DNA of 64,000 nucleotides from Owenia fusiformis (lineage: Eukaryota; Annelida; Polychaeta; Sabellida; Oweniidae): contig CAIIXF020000003.1 of the NCBI GenBank assembly GCA_903813345.2, positions 7,527,815 to 7,591,814 of the forward strand. Reading direction: 5' to 3'. The translations under genes were made by a program, and so were the position numbers. Below are positions 49,301-61,578 of the stretch, piece by piece. Under the pieces are notes generated by a model that did no database searches, was not told where the DNA came from, and was given only the letters and a program-made list of their open reading frames with translations. Within the stretch, counting starts at the first letter, position 1; every line of letters starts with the position of its first letter.

Positions 49301-50998
49301 GTGAATAGACTGGGGTCCCCGCTTTGAACCAAGCTGTGTTAAGCTTTCCCACGCTTTGAGTCAAGCTTTGTTGAGCTTTGTTACGGTTTGTTAAGCTTTG
49401 ATACGCTCTCGGCGCTTCAATCAATTCGTAACAGAGCGCCCAAAATTTGTAAACAGTTTAACATTTTTTGGCGCTCTTGCCGAATATCCCGCTTTACTCC
49501 GAACTTTTCTACGACCTATTACGATCCCGACGCTTTAATCAAGCTTTGTTACGCTTTGGTGCCGCTTTACAATCCGCTTTAAAGCGCCATCAAAGCGCCG
49601 TTGGTGCGAACGCTTAAACAGTTTAAATTTTTTAGCGCTCTTGCCGAATATCCCGCTTTACTCCCGAGCTTTTCTACGACCTTTTACGACCCCGACGCTT
49701 TAATTAAGCTTTGTTACGCTTTGGTGCCGCTTTACAAGCCGCTTTAAAGCGCCATCAAAGCGCCGTTGGTGTGAACGTACCATGACTTAGCTTTAATGGG
49801 AGATGGTGGCCTGGCTATAAATTATGGACCTGAAACATTCTTAAGTAGCACCCCTTCAAAAGTAATTGAAACAATTATACATAGACAATTTTTATCTTTT
49901 CTTTTGGGAAAAATAACTTGATTTATATAATTCAGAGTGTTTTGCCAAAAGAAAGTACTTTTAATCAGTTAACCTGACCTTCCTGATAATTTGTTACCAA
50001 AAATTGCTGATGACACGTCACTTTATAACTCCGGAGAAAAGTGGGAATTAATTGATATGCACCAGCCTATTCAAAATGACTTTGATAATTTTGCTCTATG
50101 GGCATACCTGGAAATGACTTTTGAAAGTACAAAAAGCACTGATTTGATTTTCACGACAACCAGAAACTTAACTATTGAACCAACTCCTTTACATCTAGGA
50201 GATATTATAGTCATTAGCATTAATAAGGGCTAATTTCGGACCAACACTTGAACTTAATGATCATATTGGTCAACTTATCACAATAGTAATTTCCTTGATT
50301 CGACCTTTACATGTAGATACGCGGTGCGATCGAATCATTTTGGTAACTGACCCGAGCTTGACAATTTGCTAAGAAATTGCAATACAATTTATTCTTTAAC
50401 TTAAAATCTAGTCCAAATTTTACATAATGAAGCACTCCATACAATTGTTATTCCATTCGGATTATTGTAGGACATTAGTTTGAACCCAGTTCTGACCAAA
50501 TACGAAGTTACTGGAAATGGCACAGACGTCCAAGTTCTAAATTAAATCTTCAACTCTACATGACCCTTTTCATTTTTCAAAGACAATTGAGTATTACTTT
50601 CTATCAAAGCGATCCTTTAAGTGATAATAACAGAAGATAAAATTCATATTCAAGTCTATTGATGGTACAGACTGCATATCGTTGTACTCGTACATCACAA
50701 AAACTCATTGTTATCTGAAAAACACATAGTTAGCTGAAAAACACACAATTATCTAAAAAACACACACTTAGTTATCTGAAAAACACACAGTTATCTGAAA
50801 AACACAAAGTTATCTGAAAGGGCCTGTGTGTCATACACAGGCCATTTGAAAGAACACTTATTTACCTTCCATAAAAAACCTTCGAAACCATTTTGCACAT
50901 TTCGTAGAGCACTCCACTTCATCCTCTGTCACATTAATTTCCTCGATGCCTGACTGACTGGTACTTTCAGTCATTGGTATATCCTTGTTTTCATTCAT
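46331..50998 (-). CDS. TauE/SafE-family membrane transporter T1, three exons
   Basis: Exons on the minus strand: 50998-50866 (133 bp), 47861-47634 (228 bp), 47283-46331 (953 bp). They join in phase 1 at GT/AG sites to give 437 aa. TauE/SafE (sulfite exporter) family proteins move sulfite, sulfonates or related organic anions across membranes in bacteria. The animal substrate is not established. Exon 1 encodes a hydrophilic N-terminus starting MNENKDIP. Exon 2 has a membrane segment (FVGPAISATVVYFFW). Exon 3 has the paired family motifs SVGGGVVAFPV and ALAGTGLDIVCF, about eight membrane segments in all, and a cytosolic tail ending NKAFEVI. The start Met is supported by a matching exon in T2. 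Intron 1 (3 kb) holds foldback repeats and a LINE fragment. Confidence 0.85.
47985..49781. mobile_element. Cluster of foldback elements with GTTCACACCAACGGCG ends
   Basis: At least two nested or adjacent units share inverted ends. One is a 170-bp unit at 48111-48280 (AGCTACGTTCACACCAACGG and its complement). The other is a 1425-bp unit at 48357-49781 (GGTACGTTCACACCAACGG and its complement) with arms over 150 bp. The interior is made of degenerate GCTTTGNTNNGC-like repeats in both orientations. A short conserved-looking core with a TATA motif and an ATG frame lies at 48940-49108. All of this is in intron 1 of T1. The superfamily is not determined. Confidence 0.75.
48940..49108 (+). pseudogene. 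TATA box and 37-codon start of a probable transposon gene
   Basis: TATATAAA at 48940-48947 is followed 48 bp later by an ATG (48995) and a 37-codon frame beginning MAEQRDPEIPDGPEHD and ending ENFQA at a stop in the repeat (49106-49108). The acidic, low-hydrophobicity peptide stands out from the surrounding GCTTTG repeats. It looks like the promoter and first exon of the element's lost transposase gene. I do not recognise the family. Confidence 0.4.
49985..50400 (+). pseudogene. LINE reverse-transcriptase fragment (CR1/Jockey-like)
   Basis: The plus-strand frame encodes IADDTSLY, a variant of the RT catalytic [F/Y]xDD motif. NDFDNFALWAYLEMTFESTK follows at the spacing usual for RT palm and thumb, then HLGDI and, after a frameshift, FGPTLELNDHIGQL. 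The domain is short and broken, so this is a dead fragment. It is in intron 1 of T1. Confidence 0.65.
50711..50820. repeat. Minisatellite of TTATCTGAAAAACACACAG units
   Basis: About six units of 17-24 bp, adjacent to the donor of T1 exon 1. Confidence 0.8.
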
Positions 50999-50999
50999 A

Positions 51000-51980
51000 C
51001 TTTTTATTCCGTTCGTTGTTTTAACATGTATTGAATCGCATTGTTCAATTCTCTGTTCGAAAGTAGGTTGTCAATTACAACTTTCTCTTCATACTTCGAG
51101 GCCGGCAGTTAGCCTTGAATGAATACTGCATCACACTTAAGATGTTTGATTCTCATCTTGTTACAATACGAATTACGTTCGGTTAAAGGTGTACCAGACA
51201 ATGTAAGATGGCTATTAAAGTGTCAACGAGCCACCAATTTTAAGCTCTTGAAGACACTATTAGATTTGGGGCATCGTAACTTTGTTTAAAAATGTATTCT
51301 TGGTGTTCACCATGAACATTTGCTTTTATGTTTAAGAGTCTCAGCTTAGAGCACGTGTTTTTGTGCTACTGCTTGCTAGTTACAGTTAAAGTTAATTTAA
51401 TGATGCAACACATTGGAACATTCCAAACCATTTGCACTCGACACGATAAGTGGGCATATCAGAGCATATATCAAATTATGTGGCAGTGCAACCAAAGTAG
51501 ATACACTTTACATCAACAGTTTTTCTAGTATGTCGGGATACAATACAGAACTTTGAAATCGTAGAAATGAATAAAATATTAAATAAATGTAATTTTATGT
51601 AATATTTTCCAATGAGTCTTTTTATGTCGTGTTAAAAACATTCAACGTTTTTTAATCAAACGTATCATTAAGAATGGTAGCTTTTTTCACACAACGTGTA
51701 AGCTAATGAAATATCGAAAAATATATAATATATTATTCAGATTATATTATGATATGATTATAGTAATGTCAAATTGACGCTTCCCGAAAACGGGGATACA
51801 CATATTCCATGCAGATACATCTCTGTTTCAAATTAATTCTCTTGAAGAGCAAAATTAATGTACTTAATTTCCCATAGCCAGGACCATACATTATTGTAAG
51901 TTGAATGAAATTTCAATTGTCCACATTGTGAGATACACACATATGCGTATCATACCCAGGCCTCCTAGACTTCCAACAAC
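51000..51980. other. T1 5' flank
   Basis: AT-rich sequence upstream of T1 exon 1. It must contain the T1 promoter. I find no further exon. Confidence 0.4.
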
Positions 51981-51983
51981 GCG

Positions 51984-52140
51984 AACATCAGTTCTGACCT
52001 CGCGAACTACGTTCCTTGCACTCGAACCACGATTCTCACATCGCGAACGCAAAATCTTTAACCGCGTACCACCATTTCCTTGTTCCCAAACATATTTCTC
52101 CACTTGCGCACAGAGATCCGTAACTGCGAACCACATCCCT
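51984..52140. repeat. Degenerate ~21-bp tandem repeat with CGCGAAC core
   Basis: About eight units of 19-23 bp start with CGCGAAC or CGAACCAC and end in TTC-rich sequence. Examples are at ~51984, 52004, 52023, 52040 and 52058. CpG-containing cores recur at the unit starts in an otherwise AT-rich region. The two opposing 80-90 codon frames follow from the repeat and are not genes. Confidence 0.6.
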
Positions 52141-52328
52141 AATCGAAAAAAAATTGTTTCCTTGTTTCACTAAGTTGACTGTTGACATACATGCCCTACA
52201 TATTGGCATATAACTTGGAATCCCAAACCCTGTATAATGTACAAATTGTTCGCACAAATTGATCATATCAAAGCAACATCGGGTATCGTCCTGATCTAGA
52301 TTAAATAGTTTCAAGGGAAATACACTAT

Positions 52329-52334
52329 TTTATT
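52329..52334 (-). terminator. Poly(A) signal of TauE gene T2
   Basis: AATAAA on the minus strand, only 5 bp past the stop codon. Confidence 0.45.
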
Positions 52335-52339
52335 TACAA

Positions 52340-55300
52340 CTAGACATTTCGACATTTTGTTCTGTCGATGTAGTATTTTTCTTGAAACCCCTTGTTCAAA
52401 TGTTCATTCTTTACCGAGGGGTCAGCGTTGTCTGCAACTGTGAACACTTTTTGAGTTCGTACACCACTTTGTACACTACCATTATCCACCATCGTGATTT
52501 TTCCTTCCTCTATTTGTTCAACTTGTTTCAAAAGTTTGGCTCCAGCCAGTGTCAGCAGAAAGAAAATGAGGCCTCCGCCCACAACGATTCCCACAGCTAG
52601 ACCAATCAGATCAGGGGTCAAAGGTCGTATGACTACGAATGAGCCAATCAGCGCTGCAGTAGTGATGATGTAAACAAATGAAGCCAAAACCAGGCGGTGT
52701 AGATAGCTACCTATAACAGATCCCATCGGTGCTCCAATGACAACGATTGGGATGCAAACTAACAAGTAATGAAATGCATCAGTTGAAGCATTGTATTGTA
52801 TTACTGATCTCCAATACGTAGCAAATGCAGTATTGATACCCATGAGTATAACTGATGTTGGAGTTGCCGTCTTTTCAGTTACACGGAACAGTAATGTCAT
52901 GACGCTGAAACTGACTATGTCCAAACCACTGCCGACAAGAGCAGTAAATATTCCTCCAACAAGTGCAGTCAAGAATAAAACAAAACCTTTCCATGTGTTC
53001 AAGTACGGAACAGTTAGAAATGTTTTTCTATTACGATATCGGTTCAGAAGAAACAATGCGAATGCAAATGCAAAACAGAATGCTGTAAACGTGAACTTTT
53101 TTCTTGGCGGAGACAGATGTTGATCGACAACCTCAAAACCAAAGATAGCGCCAAAAACACCCCCGATCGAGCAAATAATGATGCTGTTCCAATCCACTTG
53201 AATGCCCATGAAGTAGATGACGAAAGAGGCGGATGTCATTCCACAAAACTGAACCATTAGACTGAAGTCTCGTGCGATGTTTGGGGTCACGTTGACGACA
53301 AGCGTCATGACAGGGAACGCCACAACTCCCCCTCCAACGCTAGTCATCCCTGGAAATGTAAAAAGCAATTCACAAATAATTCATTTTTTGTAAAGCTGGC
53401 TGGAATTGTGACATCGAAACACCTATTTCGTTTCTCAGTATTTACCAAATAGTTCACCTAACCCTACTATCACACCAAACTAGATCTCACTACGTTTTCG
53501 AAAACGGGCTTAAACTGTGCACGAACGGATTTGACGTACTAAGAACCCACTAAGAACCGTTTGGGATCTGTTTACAAACTTCATGAAACTACTCAAACGA
53601 GTAGGTCCAGAACCTAGAGAATGCTCAAAATTTTCTGGTGATGGTCACGTTCTGCAATCAGAACGAGTGACAACGTACTTAAGACGACCTGGACGCACCG
53701 GGGACACACTACGAACGGAAGTGTCGTACTTTAATCCTACAAGGGACGTATTACGACGTTGTGTAGTCAGGCGTAAATTGCAGCTGTGAGTGAATACGGA
53801 AAACATCGCACTGAGTATTTCCGCAATCGGGAAAATAGGGGATTATATTAATCCGTTCTGCACGGATTAGGGACACGATGTTCACTATTTTAGAACGAGT
53901 TCAACCGTATGGAAATTTGGTGGATAATTCAGTAACATATTAGGGCGTAATGAGAACGAGGTACAACTAATTGTCAACTGGTTTAAACTGATTAAGAACG
54001 TTATCGAACTGCTTGGATACGAACGACAATTTGAGCCGATCTAAACTTTTAATACCAACGTACTGCAGACGGAATAAAGGAGAGGTTAAGCTAACGATGT
54101 TTTTCACAACGTAACCGTGAACGCAAAGTACAAAAATTAACAAAGGAATGTATCGAGCGCTCATAGTTTTATGCGCGCTTAGTCTACTTCAGATACTCTT
54201 TCAGCTTCATAGTTTCGGGTTTAGAACGGGAGATTTTGAAATTTGACGTTGGGTCAACGGGAACCATTTTACTCGTGTCTATTGAACACTATGCTGTCAA
54301 TTTTGATTTCGATGCACAGTTGAATTCTTGCTGAACACGATGATGTATGTCAAGCATGATTTAGCGCCAAAAATCATACGAAACGAGCTCGTTTAAAATA
54401 TGTATTAGAAAACCAGCTATAAAACCGCATCAATGACATACTATAGAATCATTACACGCTATGGTGTAGTCTAAACAAACACTGGATTTGAACGGCTATT
54501 TATATGAGAAAGCTACATGAATTTGTATATGGTCGAGTGATACGTACAGGTTCAGTTTCTATTATATATGCAAAGCTTAACCTCTCAAATGACGAGATGA
54601 ACGTATTAAAAACTGCTTATGAACGAATTAACAAAAATAGCTTTCACGCCAGAACAGTTGTCACTGCGTTTATCAAAACATTGCCGAATCGGTTTTAAAC
54701 TGTGTGCGAACTGAATGAACGTAGCTACAACGTTCTACGGTCTGTTTACGAACTTCATGGACTTTCCCGGACGGGAAATGTGATTTAGAATTTAGAATCG
54801 ATTCAAAATTCAATGGCGACCATACCGTTCTGTAATCAGGTCATGATGACCTTCTAGACTAAGGGACGCGTTATACGACGTTGCACACCGACGTGGTGCG
54901 ACCTGAACGAACTGCGAATGAGATGGACGTACTGAAGACTGTTTATGAACGAAGTAGCTAATTATTTTAGACAATTTTAATTTTCCGTTTGACAGGGATT
55001 GGAAACGCGTAGTGTATTTTCGAAAAACAGCTAGGTGAGTTTTTATTTGATACCCTGTGAATGTTTTGCGGTGTTACCTTATCTGGCAAAACGCTCATAC
55101 TTTTCCCAGTAGCTACAATAGGAGCATCAAATTGTTATGAATAAAAAGCTATACATTTAGTTTTCTAGAATGTGGGGCTGACCAAAGACATTTTTCAAAA
55201 TATTTCTGTTGTATAATCCAATATTATTGAAAAACTCGATTTTTATGTCAATTTGTAACAGCTAAATGTTTCCCCGATGTAGTGGGATCAGTATAATCGT

Positions 55301-57894
55301 TTTGGTAGAAGAGAGAAGAGAGGTAGTTTTCGTAGTGTATACGAAATCACTCTGCGCTTTCCATACCATGTTTGAAAAAAATGAATGTATAGCACTGGTT
55401 TTATTTTAATTTTTATGTTCCCAATGTTATTTCCCCATTAAAAAAGCTCATCCTCTCCATTGATTTCAGCTCATTTTTGGTCATCTAAATTCAGTATCTT
55501 TAAAGTAACTTTGAAAAAGTATGTTGATTGGTCTATTGCCAATTGGATATCACTTATGATTAACTTAATTACCATTGTTATACTTTTCCTTCCTGCAAAC
55601 GTATTCCGAGTGAACACAATCAGGGGGCCAAAACATTGTGAACTATTTATTCAAAATTACAGGAGTGAGCGTGATAAGCTCTACTCAAAATGTATTCTGA
55701 GTGAACTCAACATGGGGGCCTAAACATCGTCAACTATTCATTCATAATTACAGGAGTGAACGTAACCAGCTCTATATTCATGTAGTCTAATGTGCCTATG
55801 TAGACGTCATCGTAGGCTCATGAATATATAGTTCAATTGATTGAAACCGAAACAACACGTTCACTGAAGTGTGATTTATTAAGAACAACAAACGATTATT
55901 TGTATTTTTATATTCTAATTCATTTCCTTATGCCATGATGAAGTTTATTCAACGGGAGTCGCAATTATGTATATATATCGTACAATAAACACTTTAAATA
56001 ACCTACTCGTTCCTTTGTTGTTGTTTTTTATTTAAACGACATATAAACACGGTGACACTACGCAATGTTAAATGTTACATTAGATATAGACATAAGACAC
56101 GTCTAGCACATATGCACTATGTAGTTGTGTACTGTACACCATGTATATAAACTGTACTACCTGCAATGAGAGATCCGAACACCATGGTGACGGACATCTC
56201 ATATCGTTCCACAAATAAGTACCACATGTTCCACTTGATCATATAGGCCAGCCAGAGAAAATAGACAACAGTTGCGCTTATTGCAGGTCCTACAAACCTC
56301 CTATATTTCACGAGGGCTGTCCTATACCAGGATGCGTCATGTGGTAATGTCTTGATAGCGTCTGTATGCTCCTTGTCCAAAACTTGACCTTTAAAAGTAA
56401 ATTTCATTCAGTTTCATTTCAATTGAATTTGATTTGATAAAACAATCATAATATATGAAAGAAGATTTACATGAATCAAATGTGGAACCGGAAGTAATAG
56501 TTTCAAGGTCAACTATGAACACCACATAGCTTCTCCTGACCGATAATCCTTAGATTAAAGGGGCAACAAGGCCTGTAGAGAAAAAATCGAAAGATTTTAC
56601 TTTTCTGAGCTATCGGAGCAGCACTTGGCTTCACATCTTCTTTGACATACCTATTTTCTTAAAATGTATGGATAAACTATCAATTCCAGCATTAAGAAGT
56701 GTTTCAGTTCAAAGTTTCTATAAAGGGAGTTCCACTTATAGATTTTTAAGATCCACCACGTTCCAAGAGGAATATCAGCTGAAATAATGTTCGTTCAGGG
56801 GGTTTGGTTAAAAGCTACCCCGATATTCTAATTAATTGGCCCCCTGTACAAATTACATCTCACTTTATTAAGAAGTAATAGATGCACTGGCGGATCCAAA
56901 AGCTAACAAGGGGGCCCAAATTTGAGCGAGGAAAACGTTTTGGGCTCCTAGAACCACAAATTGAGCCCATATTTTGAAAACTCAAGGCCCATTTTTGATG
57001 ATTTGACCTAAAAGCCCATTTTGGGCCCACAATAAGGGGAGATGACAGAATGCTGGATTGACGGATTTGTGTCAACTTTTATACGCTGATGTGTTTTGGT
57101 AGAAATCGGGTCAAAAGTTTATTCCAAAATGACTGCTTAGTTCAAAAGGCCGCCTTATTTAATAATCAATATTTTGATTTGGTCCAAGTATTATACAAAA
57201 AAAAATTCTATGGGGAGGGGTGACTTTTGGGTATGGTTATGATGGTTATGCCAATGCACCGCAAGCTATACCCTAGACCATCTCTTGTGCACTCTTGGCA
57301 TATCTTAGAGCCATGTTTGCACCATTTAAAAACAAATCTTTAAAACAATAAGGTAGATCATAATAAGCATCGTGAGTATAGATTTTAACAAACGGAGACA
57401 ATACGACGTCACTGCTTCCTGGTCATTTCTGTCATCATCCGATGCAAACGGAGCCTGCGGGAAATATTTTTATACTACTTTTTTTACAATTCTATTGATA
57501 TTAGTTGTCAACTTCACATATTTGAGTCTATTTGAAGTCGCAAAACGGCTTAGTTTCAGAAGTATCCCTTTAAACTCAAAAGTGACCGTTGCATCCGCAC
57601 CAAAACGCTCATTTCTGCCGCACCAAATATTTCCCAAAGGCTCCGTGTGCATTAAGTGTTGATGGTGCAGACCACATATCAATATACATGATAAATACGT
57701 TGGTATTTAGGGTCACAATGATAGATACAGACCCTCTAAAATAACATTTATTTACCTTCCATAAAAAACTTTCGAAACCATTTTGCACATCTCGTAGAGC
57801 AATCCACTTTATTCTCTGTCACATTAATTTCCTCAATGACAAGCTGACTGGTACTTTCAATCGTAGGTACATGTATCACATTGCTTTCATTCAT
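52340..57894 (-). CDS. TauE/SafE-family membrane transporter T2, three exons
   Basis: Exons on the minus strand: 57894-57756 (139 bp), 56388-56161 (228 bp), 53349-52340 (1010 bp), in the same phases as T1, giving 458 aa. Exon 1 starts MNESNVIHVP and shares EEINVTE and the CAKWFR end with T1. Exon 2 carries FVGPAISATVVYFLW. Exon 3 carries SVGGGVVAFPV and ALVGSGLDIVSF. The cytosolic tail extends past the NKAF-like motif (NKGFQEKYYIDR) where T1 and T3 stop. This suggests loss of the ancestral stop, giving 11 extra residues. Intron 2 holds the repeat at 53460-54990. The likely role is anion transport, as for T1, with no evidence for the substrate. Confidence 0.87.
53460..54990. repeat. ~1.5-kb dispersed repeat with internal direct repeats, intron 2 of T2
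   Basis: The left end (CTATCACACCAAACTAG) recurs at 19196, and the right part (54788-54962) recurs inverted at 19303-19476. Internal direct repeats at 53512-53590 and 54694-54772 share TTTAAACTGTG-like and CTGTTTACGAACTTCATG sequences. No recognisable protein is encoded. The CG-containing GAACG motif is much more frequent than in the flanks. Confidence 0.6.
55598..55785. repeat. Two-copy 91-bp tandem duplication, intron 2 of T2
   Basis: Two copies of a unit with GGGGGCC, AACTATT and AATTACAGGAGTGA, offset by 91 bp, at about 85-90% identity by eye. Confidence 0.7.
57440..57652. repeat. ~210-bp inverted repeat, intron 1 of T2
   Basis: GCAAACGGAGCCTGCGGGAAA at the left pairs with the inverted copy at 57625-57652. 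The interior is AT-rich. It may be another small MITE. Confidence 0.45.
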
Positions 57895-58349
57895 ACTGTT
57901 TATTCCATTCATTTTTGTTTTAACACGAATTGAATCGTATTGTCCTGTTCCCTGTTCGGAAGTAGGTCATCGATTAAAACTTCAATGAATACTGTATCAC
58001 ACTTAGTTAGATCGTCATCTTTGTATGGTATATAATAATACGTATATAGAAATACGTTTGAATAACGTATGTACCAGTATCACGATGGTTAATAAATTGT
58101 CAACGAGTCACCGATTTTACGCTATCGATGACACCTGTAAAGGACGTGGGTAACAAAGGGCTGTTTTTGCTCCTATATCGTATATCATAATGAAGAAAAC
58201 TCATTTGTGCTTCATAAAAATATAATTTCAGTAACTTTTGACCTTTGGTGTTAAGACTATAGTCAGTTAAAGGTGATATAATTGTTGGTGTTTTTACAAA
58301 ATATCATTACATTATTTATTGTTGTCTTAGTAAATATGATAAACCAGTT
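57895..58349. other. T2 5' flank
   Basis: Upstream of T2 exon 1. The first ~200 bp resembles the T1 flank at 51000-51200 (for example GTTTTAACA and TTGAATCG), so promoter sequence was duplicated with the gene. No further exon is seen. Confidence 0.45.
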
Positions 58350-58351
58350 TA

Positions 58352-59422
58352 CAGGGTGTTCCAAAAAATTGGAACATTTGTTAATTGAACGCAAATCCTT
58401 TATTTTTCCTCTAAAATGCACCAAAGTTTTACTAAACATAGTTCAGTCACTTATTTATCTGGTGTAAAGTTTACAGGTGCAAACCACAAAGGTAACATCT
58501 TAAACTAGTCAATGTTTTATAGGACCCCCTTTTCTTAAATATACACTTGTCAATTTTGCTGCTTCTTTTTCAAGTAATCTTTATGTCAAAGCTTTAATGA
58601 AAATTATAATTGCTATACTCGTTTTATAAAATCATATTCAGTTGACAAGAGGTATTTACATCTATGGTTTACTAGAAAACTATTGTGTAGAATACCCAAA
58701 CTAATTATTTTTATTTAAGAGGGAAAAGGGAACATGTCAGAGGTGAGTGATTGCTTAACCCATACAGCTGCTAAAGTGACAAAATCATTATTTCCACTTT
58801 TCGGTTAAGGCAAAACTGACCAGTTATTTACAAGGCGTTATTAAAGACCAACTCTAAGCACATATAATATATCATTTGTGGTCTGGGAGACTCCTTTATG
58901 ATATTGATATTCGTATATATTGATATATTCTATGAATATTATTCATATTAAAACAATAAAGGGGAGGAGGCTTTATTCACCAGTCAAAGCTACCCTGGAA
59001 GGATATTCTATCAGTAATACACGAATACACCCAACAATAGCCATCAAAATATACTTGATGCCCATTAATTTGGATAAAAAATGTTGAATACGCTACCAGA
59101 TGTGATCTTCCAAAGCAAAGATATAGGGAGTTTGGTCAAGCTGAATTTTTTTATTAAGATGGCTTTGACAAAAACAAACAAACAGCAAACTGAATGAATA
59201 ATTTCAAAACTGAGTCCTGGGCTGGATCTTGTAATTCAGGATTAGAGGGGTCATATCAAACATTGTCTAGTTTAATGCATTAATTTTTTTGTTTGTACCT
59301 ATAAACTTTACATGAGATAGATAAATGACTGAACTATACTCAGTAAAGTTTTGGTGCATTTTAGAGGATCAATAAAGATTTTGCATTCAATGAACAAATG
59401 TTCCAAATTTTGGACCACCCTG
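58352..59422. mobile_element. 1071-bp TA-flanked mariner-type foldback element
   Basis: TA flanks both sides (58350-58351 and 59423-59424), and the termini begin CAGGGTG[T/G]TCC. The inverted arms extend ~190 bp with high similarity (to ~58540 and from ~59235), and weaker symmetry continues towards the centre. There is no transposase frame. The TA target and end sequence place it with Tc1/mariner-type non-autonomous elements. Confidence 0.82.
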
Positions 59423-60700
59423 TAGATATATCAGAATGTTTTTTTTCAATAAAATGTGAAATAATTTTTATCATTATAAAACAGACTTCTCAAGAGAGAA
59501 AATTGAAGAAAATATTTTCCTGGAAAAGCACAAAGGACAATATTGGCAAAAATGACTATTGTCTTTTATTCATTGGAATATAACTTGTGTTTTCTTCCAT
59601 TTGTTTCTAATCACAAAGGAAAACATCTGAAGGACTTCAATACAAGGAAAACCAAAGATTTCCTCCTATTTTAAACCCATAAATAAAATCCAACATGAAT
59701 TCAAGAAAAGGGGGATTGATAGCCTGTGCCAATATATATCCTTGAGGACTCCATATATTTCTTAAAGTTAGATTCTACTCTGAGAGTAAAACACTTGCAA
59801 TACCATGCAACCTCTTATAACTGATAACGTTGAGGTAATTTTGTAACTGCAAATATCTATATTTTCTCATCAAAAAATATACCATATTTTGCATGAGACA
59901 AACCCTCTGATTACATTTTAATTCTCAGAAATGTGCATGTGCCATCTTAAATATAATATATAGGGTGGGCTAATGTGATGTGATGTATCGTGGGTGATAT
60001 GTTAAATAAATTATTACTGATATAAATACACTAAATGTGTAATAATTCTATGAATAAAAGTGCAAACTTTGCCTAAGTGTGTGTACAGCTCAGAACAATG
60101 TGAATATAAAATCACATATAGCAAGTAAAGCAGTTAATTGTAATAAAGGTAGCATGTAGATTTGTTTGTATTGATATTTACATTTGTAAATATGTAAAAT
60201 GTAATTAAGCCTCATAAAGAGGCATGAAGCTTTATATGTATGTTGTAACATTTTAATTTTGGGATGAAAATAAAGTATATCTTCAACTATTTATTGAGCT
60301 GTACGTCCATCAAATGTATCTCTTCTGTCTCACTGAGGAATCATTGAAGTGGTAATGTGAGATATACACATAGGTTATAGGTCTCGAGCATATGCAGGCA
60401 TCATAAAATGCATGACATCCATGACAGGCGCCTCGTCACAGACTGACATCAAAGTGGATTCCTGGTTAGACCCGTGCCCTCGGCTAGTCATCTCATCATT
60501 TAGCATCATCATAGAAATCCTGGTTTATCAAAGACTTGGAAATATACCTCGCATATACTGGGCCCTGGAGATGCGATGTTATGAAACAGTGGCTTCAAGT
60601 TTCTAAAACATTACTCTGCTGAGTGATGCACTAATATAGGATGCTGAATTTTACAAAGCATCTTTGATACACTTGTTGAATAATTTGACAAGGCCTTTAA
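59423..60700. other. AT-rich intergenic sequence
   Basis: No coding exon is recognised. AATAAAG near 60269 and the composition of 59600-60300 would fit a plus-strand 3' UTR, but no upstream exon is seen. Confidence 0.3.
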
Positions 60701-60704
60701 ATAC

Positions 60705-60930
60705 GTAGGTGTTACATGGGACCTTTAAATACTGAATTGTCAAATATCCTTGTACAGGATATAAATTAGTACAGGGCCTTTAAGTGATTTGACAAATATC
60801 CTTGGACAGGATACGAATTTATACAGGACCTTTAATTGACAAATATCCTTGGACAGGATACGAATTTATACAGGACCTTTAATTGACAAATATCACACAG
60901 GGTCTTTAAATATTCTTGTACAGAATATAT
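60705..60930. repeat. Minisatellite of ~47-53-bp units
   Basis: About four units with GACAAATATCCTTGGACAGG and ACAGGACCTTTAA. The units at 60791 and 60838 are almost identical. Confidence 0.8.
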
Positions 60931-61578
60931 TATGTGAAGACATCGGCATCTGGTCGTTTGGCTCAAGCATCAACCCCAGGTGTTGGTCTCATCGAAGATC
61001 CCCGGGTGATTTCTATCTTTCCCTTTCAATCGTTATTTCTCATAGAAAACACCAACAAAACTGAATTTAACTTTCTATATACATCTATTTACACTTTTAT
61101 ATACGCTTCCCCCCCCCCCCCCCTAGTACATAATTCGTGTTCAGTCGTTACATTCTAGCTCAAATTCTACGGAGCTCAAAGTTTTCCAACTTTTCTCTCT
61201 CTTATGTGCATTGCGCATGTCCAAGACAGTCCAAAACGCCACAAATGGCAATTGACGCACCGCGCATGCGTCCCGGAAGTTAAGAAAGTCTAAACTTCCG
61301 GTAAAAACAAAACGTGAACATTTTATATTTACACTTAAATATGAGAAGATAGTAAGAGATTACATTAATATAAAATGATATAAGAATGCTGAAATATGAT
61401 GCAAATACATGATTGAACTAATGAATTGAACAGTTGAAGGTAAGAAAGAATGACACGTAAAAGATCGAGTGAAATGAATTTGTAAATTTTCTGAGTTCCT
61501 AAAAAGGTTACAATATGATGGATATCATATGATATATGTTACATCATGCCATGTATTATATACCAGTTTGAAGAGCAA

